Part shown: in pieces, positions 37,342 through 46,003 of the stretch
Layout of the letters: each line of letters starts with the position of its first letter
Numbering within the stretch: the stretch's first letter is position 1
Source of the DNA: Streptomyces cinnamoneus
GTDB lineage: Bacteria; Actinomycetota; Actinomycetes; Streptomycetales; Streptomycetaceae
Assembly (NCBI RefSeq): GCF_014650495.1
Contig: NZ_BMVB01000028.1
Coordinates: 1 to 61,992, forward strand
Direction of reading: 5' to 3'
Length of the DNA stretch: 61,992 bases
Position numbers and translations under genes: made by a program
Notes under the pieces: model-generated
Told to the model about the DNA's origin: nothing
The model's database searches: none
The model's input: only the letters and a program-made list of their open reading frames with translations

Positions 37342-38681
37342 CACCGGCCCTTCCTCTCCTTGCGGATCCGGCGGATGTTCACGATCACCACAGGTGTCAC
37401 GAGCAGCAGCAGGAACACGGCGATGGCGCTGCCGACGCCCTGATTGACGTCGGTGCCGAAGGACGACTGGTAGAGCTGGAGCGCGAGGACGTTGGCGTTG
37501 TCGAGGCTGGAGCCGGGGGCGATGATGTAGACGAGGTCGAAGATCTTCAGCACGTTGATCATGAGGGTGACGACCACGACCGCGAGGACCGGCGCCAGCA
37601 GCGGCACCGTCACCCGCCGGAAGACCTGCCACTCCGTGGCCCCGTCGACCCGTGCCGCCTCCAGCAGTTCGCGCGGCACCCCCGCCAGGCCCGCCGCGAT
37701 GAGGACCATCGCGAAGCCCGCCCACATCCAGATGTAGGCGCCGATGATGGACGGGGTGACGAGGGTGGGGCCCAGCCAGTCGACGCCGTTGTAGGCGGAG
37801 GCGAAGTTGCCGGCGGGCAGGCGCAGCCGGGCGCCGTCCGCGGCCGCGGGCAGCGTGAAGGTCCCGTCGGCGTCCGTGGTGGCCGAGGCGACCGTCCGGC
37901 CGTCCTTCACCGCCTCCACCGCGACGCCCGCCAGGGCCTTCTCACCCGCGTCGATCTTGCCCGAGGTCCCGCCGCCGCCCTTGGTGAAGTCCATCCACAC
38001 CGTGCCGGTGACCTTCCCGGCCACGTCGCGCGCGGGTATCGCCTCCTTGGCGCCGCCCACGTCCTCCGGCTTGACGGCCACCAGCGGCAGGGCGACCGCC
38101 GTGCCCGCCCGTACCGCCGCCTTGGTGGTGTACGCACCGCCGCCGCTCGCCGCCAGGTCGCCGGTCGGGCGGGGGCGGGCGCCCGGGTAGGGGGCGGGGG
38201 CGGCGAAGGTGTCGTGGATGCCCACCCACACCGCGTTGGCGACGCCGCGGTCCGGGTTCTGCTCGTAGACGAGCCGGAAGATGATGCCCGCGGCGAGCAT
38301 CGAGATCGCCATCGGCATGAAGACGACCAGCTTGAAGGCCGTACCCCAGCGCACCCGCTCGGTCAGCACCGCGAAGACCAGGCCCAGGGCGGTGGCCACG
38401 GCCGGGGCGACGACCACCCAGACGACGTTGTTCTTCAGGGCCGTGCGGATGCGTTCGTCGGTGAAGACCTCCTGGTAGTTGTCGAAGCCGACGAAGCCGT
38501 TGCCCGACGCGTCGAAGAGGCTGCGGTAGACGGAGTAGCCGATGGGATAGACGACCAGGGCGCCGAGCAGGGCCAGTGCGGGCAGCAGGAAGCAGGCGGC
38601 CACCCAGGGACGGGTGCCCAGCACGCTCCTGCGCCTGCGGGCCGGTGCGGCGGACGGTGGGGGAGCGGTCGCGGTGGTCAC
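37341..38681 (-). CDS. Carbohydrate ABC transporter permease (MalF-like) with inserted extracellular domain
   Basis: 446 residues, about 130-150 longer than usual. Helices are at roughly 27-50, 87-107, 118-137, 308-330, 362-384 and 415-436. The EAA loop (about 338-360, ELLEAARVDGATEWQVFRRV) is intact. Between helices 3 and 4, residues about 155-305 form an extra extracellular domain rich in Gly/Ala/Thr. Its second half (GKVTGTVWMDFTKGG...DAGEKALAGVAVEAV...TTDADGTFTLP) resembles SdrD-B/carboxypeptidase-regulatory-like beta-sandwich repeats. The position matches the P2 loop of MalF, which contacts the binding protein. Lies 18 bases downstream of the binding-protein gene. Confidence 0.92.
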   Translation of the reverse strand: MTTATAPPPSAAPARRRRSVLGTRPWVAACFLLPALALLGALVVYPIGYSVYRSLFDASGNGFVGFDNYQEVFTDERIRTALKNNVVWVVVAPAVATALGLVFAVLTERVRWGTAFKLVVFMPMAISMLAAGIIFRLVYEQNPDRGVANAVWVGIHDTFAAPAPYPGARPRPTGDLAASGGGAYTTKAAVRAGTAVALPLVAVKPEDVGGAKEAIPARDVAGKVTGTVWMDFTKGGGGTSGKIDAGEKALAGVAVEAVKDGRTVASATTDADGTFTLPAAADGARLRLPAGNFASAYNGVDWLGPTLVTPSIIGAYIWMWAGFAMVLIAAGLAGVPRELLEAARVDGATEWQVFRRVTVPLLAPVLAVVVVTLMINVLKIFDLVYIIAPGSSLDNANVLALQLYQSSFGTDVNQGVGSAIAVFLLLLVTPVVIVNIRRIRKERKGR

Positions 38682-38699
38682 GGTGCCGGTCCCGTCCCG

Positions 38700-40106
38700 T
38701 CAGCTCTTGAACGCCTTGGCCGCGTCGGACTCCAGCCGTTGCTGGGTGCCCTCCACGTCGCCCGGGTTGCGCAGGAAGTCCTGCAACTGTTTCCACTCGC
38801 CCTGGCCGGGCTTGCCGCCGAACGAGGCGGGGGCCTGGTCGGACATGTCGAAGCGGAAGTCGTCCCCCGCCGCGACGAGCGCCTTGCCGATGGAGCGCAG
38901 GACCTCGTCCGGGTAGGCGGACGGGTCGAGGTTCTTGTTGGCCGACACGAAGCCGCCCTCCGCGGCCCAGATCCGTGCCGCGTCGGAGGAGGCCAGGAAC
39001 GTCAGCAGCGCCTGCGCCGCCTGACCGTCCTTGAGCGCCACGCCCACGTCCCCGCCCGTCACCACGGGGGAGCGGCCGCCCACGGCCGGGAAGGGGAAGA
39101 CCTTGGCGTCCTTGCCGATCGTCGCCTTGGCGCCGGTGATGTTGGCCGCCGCGAAGTCGCCCTCGAAGACCATGGCGGCCTTCGCCTTCTCCCCGCCGGT
39201 GAAGGTCTGGGTGACGGAGGTGGGGAACTGGGTCTGCAGCGCACCCTCGTTGCCGCCCGCCAGCAGCTCCTTCTTGCCGAAGAGCTGGCCGAGCGTGATC
39301 AGCGCCTCCTTGACGGACGCGTCCGTCCACTTGATCTTGTGCTGGGCGAGCTGGTCGTACTTCTCCCGGCCCGCCTGGGAGAGGTAGACGTTCTCGAACC
39401 AGTCGGTGAGGGTCCAGCCGTCGGCGCCGCCCACCGAGACCGGGGAGACCCCGTAGTCGGCGATCGCCTGCGCCGTGTGCAGGAACTCCTGCCACGTCTT
39501 CGGCTCCTTGACGCCCGCCGCGTCGAAGACCTTGGTGTTGTACCAGACAAGGGACTTGTTGGTCGCTTTGAAGTACACACCGTACTGTTTGCCCTCGTGG
39601 GAGCCGAGTTCCCGCCAGCCCTTGGCGAAATTCTTGTCAAGCTGTGCGGTGGCCTCGCGGCCGAGCGGCTTGAGCCAGCCCTTCTGGGCGAACTCGCGCA
39701 GGACGCCGGGCTGTTGCAGCATCGCCACGTCCGGCGGGTCGCCGCCCGCGACCTTCGAGCCGACGAAGGCGGACATGTCGTCGCCGCTGGGCACGAAGGA
39801 GACCTCGGCGCCGGTGCGCTTGGCGAACTCGTCCAGCACCTTGGTGAAGCTCTTCTGTTCGGCGCCCGTCCAGACGGCCGTCACCTTCAGCTTCTGCCCT
39901 GCCAGCTTGGGGAGTTCGACGGTGTGGGAGATGACGTCGGACTTGCCCGGGACGGGCTTCGAGGTGTTCTGTTTGCCGCCGTCGCTCTTGTCGTCGCCGT
40001 CGCCGCACCCCGCGGCGGTCAGGGCCAGGGCCCCCGCCGCGGCCAGGGCAAGTGCGCTGCGTGCCGCTCGTGTTGTGCGTAGCGATGGACGTGTTGGCGT
40101 ACGCAT
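38700..40106 (-). CDS. Sugar ABC transporter substrate-binding lipoprotein
   Basis: 468 residues from ATG 40106, which has a strong GGAGG seven bases upstream. Lipoprotein signal peptide with lipobox LTAAGC and Cys at residue 34. The mature part is a family-1 solute-binding protein (SBP_bac_1): VTAVWTGAEQKSFTKVLDEF, PDVAMLQQPGVLREFAQKGW, YGVYFKATNKSLVWYNTKVF and FPFPAVGG. First gene of a three-gene importer operon reading leftward. No adjacent sugar hydrolase or LacI regulator gives away the substrate. Confidence 0.94.
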   Translation of the reverse strand: MRTPTRPSLRTTRAARSALALAAAGALALTAAGCGDGDDKSDGGKQNTSKPVPGKSDVISHTVELPKLAGQKLKVTAVWTGAEQKSFTKVLDEFAKRTGAEVSFVPSGDDMSAFVGSKVAGGDPPDVAMLQQPGVLREFAQKGWLKPLGREATAQLDKNFAKGWRELGSHEGKQYGVYFKATNKSLVWYNTKVFDAAGVKEPKTWQEFLHTAQAIADYGVSPVSVGGADGWTLTDWFENVYLSQAGREKYDQLAQHKIKWTDASVKEALITLGQLFGKKELLAGGNEGALQTQFPTSVTQTFTGGEKAKAAMVFEGDFAAANITGAKATIGKDAKVFPFPAVGGRSPVVTGGDVGVALKDGQAAQALLTFLASSDAARIWAAEGGFVSANKNLDPSAYPDEVLRSIGKALVAAGDDFRFDMSDQAPASFGGKPGQGEWKQLQDFLRNPGDVEGTQQRLESDAAKAFKS

Positions 40107-40195
40107 GGCCGTACCTCCTGTGCCCGGTCCCCGCAGGCGGCCCTGCCGCACGTCGCCCCGGCATGCTGGCCGCACTCCCGTGCGACAGTCCTACG

Positions 40196-40253
40196 CCCGG
40201 TCACGAGCCGCCGCAATACCGTCTCCGGTGTCAACTCGCCTATCGTGACCGGG
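40196..40253. repeat. Long-spaced inverted repeat between the FHA-FtsK gene and the importer
   Basis: CCCGGTCACGA (40196-40206) and TCGTGACCGGG (40243-40253) are perfect 11-bp arms separated by 36 bases. The spacer contains TGTCAA (40229-40234), which reads TTGACA on the minus strand, a good -35 element for the importer operon. It could be a terminator for the FHA-FtsK gene or an operator pair around the importer promoter. Confidence 0.55.
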
Positions 40254-40267
40254 CTGTGACGCGCTGC

Positions 40268-43200
40268 CTAGAGCAGGGGCGGCGCCGCCTGGGCCCCGGC
40301 GGACTGCGCCGCGCGCTGCAGGGCGCTGGCCAGGAGGGCCAGATCCGTCGGTCCGTTGCCCAGCTCGCGCAGCGGCCGGCGGGTGGGCGGATCGCCCATG
40401 CGCTGCCAGTCCAGCGGCACCACCGTCGGGCGCAGCGTCGCCGTACGGGGGATGCGGCCGGTGACGCGGCCCGCCTGGAAGGGCGTGGCCCCCGCGTCGT
40501 CCGGGCGCTGCAGACGCCCGCGTCCGGGGACCGGTCCGTCGCTGCCGTCCGGGCCGGCCCCCGCGGGGGCGTCGGGTGCCGGGGGCGCGATCTCCAGGGC
40601 CGCGCGCAGCCCCGCGTGCTCGACCGCCGCCGTGTCGGCCGTGCGCTCCGGCCGCCCCGAGGCGGCGATCAGATGCACTCCGAGCCGTTCGCCGTCCCGG
40701 GCGACGGCCTCCAGCGCCCGGACGACCGAACCGGCCGCAGGGCGGCCCGTGCTGCCGAGCGCGGGCGCGACGAGCGCGTCGAAGTCGTCGACGAGGACCA
40801 CGAGCCGGGGCAGGGCCGTGTCGGCCGTGCGTGTCGTGGCGTCGCTGCGCTGGGTGCGGAGCTTGAGGGTGCCGCTGGGCGCCGGTTCGAGGTCGCCGGA
40901 GAGCGGCTCGGACGGGCGTCGGGGCGGGATGACGCCGGGGTTCGCCGAGGGCGCCGGCTGCCGGTCGTGCCAGGCGGTGAAGTCGAGCGTGCCCAGCAGC
41001 TCGGCGCGGCGCTTGAGCTCCGAGATGAGCGCCTGGGCGAACTCCCGCATCCGCACCGGGTCGGCGGCGGCCAGGTAGGTGGACACGTGCGGCAGGTCCG
41101 TGCAGACGCGCAGGCCCTCGCCGCGCTCGGCGGCGGCGCCGTCGACCAGGACGAGCGAGAGCCGGTCGGGCCGGTCGGCGGCCGCGAGCGACGCGGCGAG
41201 CGAGCGCAGCAGTTCCGTCTTGCCGCTGCCCGGGCTGCCCTCCACCAGCAGGTGCGGGCCGTCGGCCGCCAGGTCGACGGTGAGCGGCCCGTGCGGTCCG
41301 GCGCCCAGGACGGCGACGGCACGGCCGCCGGGCCGGGCACCCCGGTCGGTGGCGGCCGCCCAGCGGGCGGTCAGCGAGGCGGGCGTGGCGCGGGCGAGCC
41401 CCAGCTCGTCCAGCAGTCGCGAGGTGCGGGGCAGGGCCGCCGCGATGCGGGAGGCGTGTGCGGGGTCGCCGGCGTTCTCGGCCATGCGCAGGGGCGCCAG
41501 CGCCCTGGCGAACCGCTCGGCCCAGGCGCCGGACACCGCGTCCAGGGCGCCGATGACGGTGGTCCCGGCGCCGGGGCCCGCGGCGTGCGGACCGGAGCCC
41601 GGCACCGCGGTGCGTCCCTCGGCCCGGGCCGCCCGGTCGGCGGCGGCCGCCCAGCGCGGTACGGGCACCGTCGCGCGCTCGCGGGCCTCCGCGGGCGGCG
41701 GGGGTGCGGGGGTGCGGTGGATGACCTGGACCACGGTGGCCACGTCTCCGCTCAGCAGGGCGACCGCACCGCAGTGCGGGAAGGCGGGCGAGGCCGCCTC
41801 GGCCGTCGCGAGCGTGGCGGCCACGGGCGAGGAGGGCGTCGTGGCCGGGGCCTCCGCCAGGCACAGGAGGTGGATGCCCGCCGCCGGGCCGCCCACGGCC
41901 AGCCGCGCCACGGTCTCGCGCAGCGCCGCCGATCCGGGGTCGCCGTCGACGATCAGGACCGTGTACGGGCCCTGGTGGCCCGCGGCGGCCGTCGCGACGG
42001 CCTCGCGGGAGGCGTTCGCCCAGTGCGGGCCCAGCGGCCCGTCGTCCAGGCGCCGCACGAGCTCGGCCGTACGGGCCTCGGCCTGCTCGCGGTCGTGGGC
42101 GAGCAGCAGCCGGCAGTCCTGGCCGTGGGCGGGGCGCAGCTGCGGCAGCCAGCCCAGCCAGGACCACTCCGCCATCCGCTCCTCGACCGGGCGTGCACGG
42201 TCGGCGCTGATCAGGACGTATTCGAGCGTGGTGGGCGCGTGCAGCGCGGCCAGCTGGGCGAGCACGGAACGGGCCAGCCCCGACAGACGGGCCCGGGGCC
42301 CGGCCAGGCCGAGCGCGCCCACCTGGCGCAGTCCGACCGTCACCGGGACCGACGGCAGGAGGCCGCCGCCGTCCGGGGCGTAGCGGTCGGCGGTGCCCAG
42401 GCGGACGGTCAGCAGGTCGGGGTGGCCGGGGCCGCGCTCCCACAGCCGCGGGCCCGGGCCGAGCGCGGTCAGCAGCACCGCCGCCGGGTCCGGCCAGCGC
42501 TCCCGCAGGGTGCCGGCGGTGGTCAGGGGGTCCCCGGCGCCGCTCACGGCACCGGGCGGCAGCTCTTCGGCGTCGTCCGCCGTGCGCTGCGCGCCGCCGA
42601 GGCCGCCCGCCAGGCGGCGGGCCCAGGCCCCTATCCCGCGGTTGCGGCGTCTGCCGTCGGCGGTGTCCGCGGCGGGCACGTCCAGCGGCGGGCCGGCGCG
42701 GTGTTCGGTCAGGGTCGCGAAGCCGGCGGCGCGGGAGGTGACGCCGCTTCCGGCGCCGCCGCCGGAGGCGGCACTGCCGGGAGCCACCGCCGTTCCGAAG
42801 CCGGCGAGGCCCGTGGCCGTCGACGTGCCGGCGGAGCGGGCCCCGGCCGGCGGCCCGTCCGCGGCGGCTGCCGGGCCCACCCGCAGGTGGCCCTCGCCGT
42901 CGGGGACGGCCGGCAGCACGCCCGGCCCGTCGCCGACCGGTCCGTACAGGCTCAGGGCCGACTCGCCGACCTGCACCAGCGTCCCCGGCGGGAGCGGGCG
43001 GGGCGTGCCGTCGACGGACTCGCCCTCCAGGGTCGTGCCGTTCGTGGAGCCCAGGTCGTGCAGGGTGACGCCGCCGTCGTCGGCGAGGGTCACCGCGCAG
43101 TGCAGGCGGGAGACGTCCGGGTCGTCCAGCGGGATGTCCGCCGAGCTGGAGCGGCCCACGCGGACCTCGCCGCCGTGCAGCAGGTGGACGCCGCCGGCGT

Positions 43201-43540
43201 CCGGGCCGGAGACGACGTGGAGGCGGGCGGTGGCGCCCGGGACGCCGGAGGGCAGCACGCCCGCGTGCCGCTCGGGCCCGACGGGGGCGCCCAGGGACAG
43301 CACCGCGCCGTCGATGAGCGGCGGCTCGCCGAGGGCGCACCGCTGCGCGTCGAGCCGTTCGGTGCCGGCGTACACGACGACGGCACCGCTGCCGAGGTCG
43401 GAGCCGGCCGCGGCGACGGCGGCGGCGAGGCCGCTGGACACGGCGGCCAGGGCGGTCCCCGCAGGGGCGGTCACGAGCACATCGCAGGCGCACGTGGTGT
43501 GGCCGCTGAGCGGCCCGAGGACGGTCAGCCGGATCTGCAT
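40268..43540 (-). CDS. FHA domain / FtsK-SpoIIIE (EssC-like) ATPase
   Basis: 1090 residues from ATG 43540. An N-terminal beta-grasp-like segment is followed by an FHA domain (about 105-200) with GGEVRVGRSS, DVSRLHCAV and DLGSTNGTT, the residues needed to bind phosphothreonine. A disordered linker and the EssC signature LWERGPGHPDLLTVRLG come next. Then a first ATPase-like domain whose Walker A position reads LAGPRARLSGL and is degenerate. The active FtsK domain has Walker A EGSPGSGKTELLRSL (about 766-774) and Walker B LVVLVDDFDAL (about 914-922). Unlike EssC/EccC, no hydrophobic hairpin separates FHA and ATPase parts, so it is predicted soluble. It is divergent from the kinase gene. Confidence 0.9.
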   Translation of the reverse strand: MQIRLTVLGPLSGHTTCACDVLVTAPAGTALAAVSSGLAAAVAAAGSDLGSGAVVVYAGTERLDAQRCALGEPPLIDGAVLSLGAPVGPERHAGVLPSGVPGATARLHVVSGPDAGGVHLLHGGEVRVGRSSSADIPLDDPDVSRLHCAVTLADDGGVTLHDLGSTNGTTLEGESVDGTPRPLPPGTLVQVGESALSLYGPVGDGPGVLPAVPDGEGHLRVGPAAAADGPPAGARSAGTSTATGLAGFGTAVAPGSAASGGGAGSGVTSRAAGFATLTEHRAGPPLDVPAADTADGRRRNRGIGAWARRLAGGLGGAQRTADDAEELPPGAVSGAGDPLTTAGTLRERWPDPAAVLLTALGPGPRLWERGPGHPDLLTVRLGTADRYAPDGGGLLPSVPVTVGLRQVGALGLAGPRARLSGLARSVLAQLAALHAPTTLEYVLISADRARPVEERMAEWSWLGWLPQLRPAHGQDCRLLLAHDREQAEARTAELVRRLDDGPLGPHWANASREAVATAAAGHQGPYTVLIVDGDPGSAALRETVARLAVGGPAAGIHLLCLAEAPATTPSSPVAATLATAEAASPAFPHCGAVALLSGDVATVVQVIHRTPAPPPPAEARERATVPVPRWAAAADRAARAEGRTAVPGSGPHAAGPGAGTTVIGALDAVSGAWAERFARALAPLRMAENAGDPAHASRIAAALPRTSRLLDELGLARATPASLTARWAAATDRGARPGGRAVAVLGAGPHGPLTVDLAADGPHLLVEGSPGSGKTELLRSLAASLAAADRPDRLSLVLVDGAAAERGEGLRVCTDLPHVSTYLAAADPVRMREFAQALISELKRRAELLGTLDFTAWHDRQPAPSANPGVIPPRRPSEPLSGDLEPAPSGTLKLRTQRSDATTRTADTALPRLVVLVDDFDALVAPALGSTGRPAAGSVVRALEAVARDGERLGVHLIAASGRPERTADTAAVEHAGLRAALEIAPPAPDAPAGAGPDGSDGPVPGRGRLQRPDDAGATPFQAGRVTGRIPRTATLRPTVVPLDWQRMGDPPTRRPLRELGNGPTDLALLASALQRAAQSAGAQAAPPLL

Positions 43541-44023
43541 CGCCGTCAACGGTCCCTTCCTGCCCCGGGTGCGCGACAGGGGCCGGGCGGCCTTTCCCCC
43601 ACCTCGCACGGGCGCATCGGCACGTACAGGTCACCACGTCGCGCGGGGTTTCCCGCTCCCTCCCCGGCGCATCCGTGCTGCGAGCATCCTCGCACCTGCC
43701 ACCGGCGACGCGCCCGGCGAGAGCCGTTTCGTGATCTTGAACGACCATCCGAGTATGCGGAACCTTCGGCTCACCGTCCGGCGATGGCGGGTTTCTTCTG
43801 AGAGTTGCCCGCTCCCGACTGATTTCTCGCGGTTTCCCGCCGCTGGTGACGGAAGCCGGGGAGCCCCCGGGCAACCATCCGCCCATGACCCGCGTCTTTC
43901 CCCCGAGCCCCACCGGATTCGTCCGTCCGACGGTCCGCGAGGCGGCACTACAGTGGGCAGAAGGCGAAAGCCGGATCAGCAAGGACCGGACACAGCTCGG
44001 ATCACGACCAGGGAGCGCATGAC
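43541..44023. promoter_or_regulatory. 483-base divergent region, FHA-FtsK / PkaA-like kinase
   Basis: Contains a plausible plus-strand promoter, TCCGAC (43926-43931) and TACAGT (43949-43954) with a 17-base spacer. That would start transcription near 43961, about 60 bases before GTG 44024. A small hairpin CTGCGAG-CATC-CTCGCA lies near 43680. No reading frame here shows normal Streptomyces codon bias. Confidence 0.45.
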
Positions 44024-45811
44024 GTGCGGCCGGTAGGCAGCAAGTACCTGCTAGAAGAGCCGCTCGGACGCGGAGCCACCGGCACCGTCTGGCGGGCCCG
44101 TCAGCGCGAGACGGCCGGCGCCGAGGCGGCGGTGGCCGGACAGCCGGGCGAGACGCTGGCGATCAAGGTCCTCAAGGAGGAGCTCGCCAACGACGCCGAC
44201 GTCGTGATGCGCTTCCTGCGCGAGCGCTCCGTCCTGCTCCGGCTCACCCACCCCAACATCGTCCGCACCCGCGACCTCGTCGTCGAGGGCGACCTGCTCG
44301 CCCTGGTCATGGACCTGGTCGACGGCCCGGACCTGCACCGCTACCTCCGGGACAACGGCCCCTTCACGCCCGTGGCGGCCGCCCTGCTCACCGCGCAGAT
44401 CGCCGACGCGCTCGCCGCCAGCCACGCCGACGGCATCGTCCACCGCGACCTGAAGCCCGCCAACGTCCTGCTGAAGAACGACGGCGGCCAGATGCACCCG
44501 ATGCTGACCGACTTCGGCATCGCGCGCCTGGCCGACTCGCCCGGCCTGACCCGGACCCACGAGTTCGTCGGCACCCCGGCCTACGTCGCGCCCGAGTCCG
44601 CCGAGGGCCGCCCGCAGACCTCCGCCGTCGACGTCTACGGCGCCGGCATCCTGCTCTACGAGCTGGTCACCGGCCGCCCGCCGTTCGCCGGCGCGACGGC
44701 GCTGGAGGTGCTCCACCAGCACCTGAGCGCCGAGCCGCGCCGCCCCACCACCGTCCCCGAGCCGCTGTGGACGGTCATCGAGCGCTGCCTGAGCAAGCGG
44801 CCCGAGGAGCGCCCCAGCGCCGAGAACCTCGCCCGCGCCCTGCGCGTGGTCGCCGCCGGCGTCGGGGTGCACGCCTCCCCGGCCCAGGCCGAGGCCGCCC
44901 TGGGCGTCGCCGCACTGCTCGCGCCCGACCCCGAGCCCACGTCCGTCCCGGGCACGGGCCTGGGCGCGGCACCCGGGGCCGGCGACGCCGAGGCCACCCA
45001 GGTGCTGCCGCCCGCCGCCCCCGGTGCGTACGACCCGAACGCCGCGACGAGCGTGATGCGCAGCACCGGCCACGGCACCGGTCCCTCCGCGGAGCCCACC
45101 CAGGTGCTGCCCGCGGGTTCCGGCCCGCAGGGCGGGGACCCCACGCGCGTCATGCCGCCGGTCCCGCCGGGTCCCCCGCAGCAGCAGCCGCAGCAGGGCG
45201 ACAGCCCGCACCCGTGGCAGACCCAGATGCGCGCGGCCCGCGACCGCAACGAGCAGACGCAGTACCTCGACCCGGGCGAGGACCCGCTGCGCCGCCGCCC
45301 CGTGCGCCGCGCCGCACCCCAGCAGCAGCCCCCGCGGCCGCCGCAGGGCGGGCAGCAGTACCCCCAGCAGCAGTACCCCCCGCAGCAGTACGGGCAGCAG
45401 CAGTCGTACGCACCGCAGCAGCAGCAGCAGCAGCAGCCGCAGCCGCAGCAGTACGCGCCGCGCCCGCCGCAGCGGCAGCAGCCCCGCTACCAGACGCCGC
45501 AGGCGCCCCAGCCGCCCCAGGCCCAGGCGCAGCGGTACGCCCCGCCGCCCGCGCCCGAGCCCCCCGCGCCGCCGCGCCGCGAGCCGCGCCCGCCGCGGCA
45601 GCGCAGCGCGAACCCCATGCGGATCCCGGGCCTGGGCTGCCTCAAGGGCTGCCTGTTCATGATCGTGGTCCTGGTCGTGGGCTCCTGGCTGATCTGGGAG
45701 TTCACCCCGCTCAAGGACTGGGTCGCCGACGGCAAGAGCTTCTGGGACGCCACCTGGGACTGGGTCACCGACGCCAAGGACTGGGTCTCCGACCTGGTCT
45801 CCTCCAAGTAG
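44024..45811 (+). CDS. pkaA: Membrane Ser/Thr protein kinase, PkaA-like
   Basis: 595 residues from GTG 44024 (GGGAG upstream). Kinase domain 8-275: glycine loop GRGATG (15-20), K48 in AIKVLK, HRDLKPAN with D142, DFG at 163-165, and APE at 189-191. Residues 300-420 form a linker with five similar motifs: T325 (ATQVLP), T342 (ATSVMR), T359 (PTQVLP), T374 (PTRVMP) and T412 (QTQYLD). A Gln/Pro-rich run (about 384-515) precedes one membrane helix (about 543-560). The extracellular tail of about 35 residues repeats D-W-V with six Trp. Upstream of a second kinase, the same arrangement as pkaA/pkaB of S. coelicolor. Confidence 0.9.
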   Translation: MRPVGSKYLLEEPLGRGATGTVWRARQRETAGAEAAVAGQPGETLAIKVLKEELANDADVVMRFLRERSVLLRLTHPNIVRTRDLVVEGDLLALVMDLVDGPDLHRYLRDNGPFTPVAAALLTAQIADALAASHADGIVHRDLKPANVLLKNDGGQMHPMLTDFGIARLADSPGLTRTHEFVGTPAYVAPESAEGRPQTSAVDVYGAGILLYELVTGRPPFAGATALEVLHQHLSAEPRRPTTVPEPLWTVIERCLSKRPEERPSAENLARALRVVAAGVGVHASPAQAEAALGVAALLAPDPEPTSVPGTGLGAAPGAGDAEATQVLPPAAPGAYDPNAATSVMRSTGHGTGPSAEPTQVLPAGSGPQGGDPTRVMPPVPPGPPQQQPQQGDSPHPWQTQMRAARDRNEQTQYLDPGEDPLRRRPVRRAAPQQQPPRPPQGGQQYPQQQYPPQQYGQQQSYAPQQQQQQQPQPQQYAPRPPQRQQPRYQTPQAPQPPQAQAQRYAPPPAPEPPAPPRREPRPPRQRSANPMRIPGLGCLKGCLFMIVVLVVGSWLIWEFTPLKDWVADGKSFWDATWDWVTDAKDWVSDLVSSK

Positions 45812-45875
45812 CCGGACCGTAGCCGGACGCCGAGCGCAGAGCCCGTCGGAACCTCCCGGGGTAGTCGATATGTCG

Positions 45876-45893
45876 ACACCCGACGGGTGTTTT
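45876..45893 (+). terminator. Terminator after the PkaA-like gene
   Basis: ACACCCG-A-CGGGTGT followed by TTT is a compact 7-bp stem with a short U-run, 65 bases after the stop codon. Confidence 0.65.
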
Positions 45894-45909
45894 CTGCCTC
45901 AGAAGTAAT

Positions 45910-45937
45910 GGTTGGCACCGAATCGGTGTCCCCAACC
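45910..45937. repeat. Inverted repeat upstream of the PkaB-like gene
   Basis: GGTTGG...CCAACC encloses CACCGA...TCGGTG, forming a two-part stem just before the likely promoter region of the second kinase. A TAGCTT hexamer (about 45952) could be its -10. Operator or second terminator; undecided. Confidence 0.45.
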
Positions 45938-46003
45938 TTCCTCCGGCCGCGTAGCTTGGTCGCCAGCGAGCCTGTCGGATGACGGAGGAGTCGGGGAACA
46001 GTC

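Noticed and set aside
43541..44023. Short open frames between the FHA-FtsK and kinase genes
   Set aside because: Mixed codon bias on both strands, no ribosome-binding sites and no homology-like motifs; best read as a divergent regulatory region.
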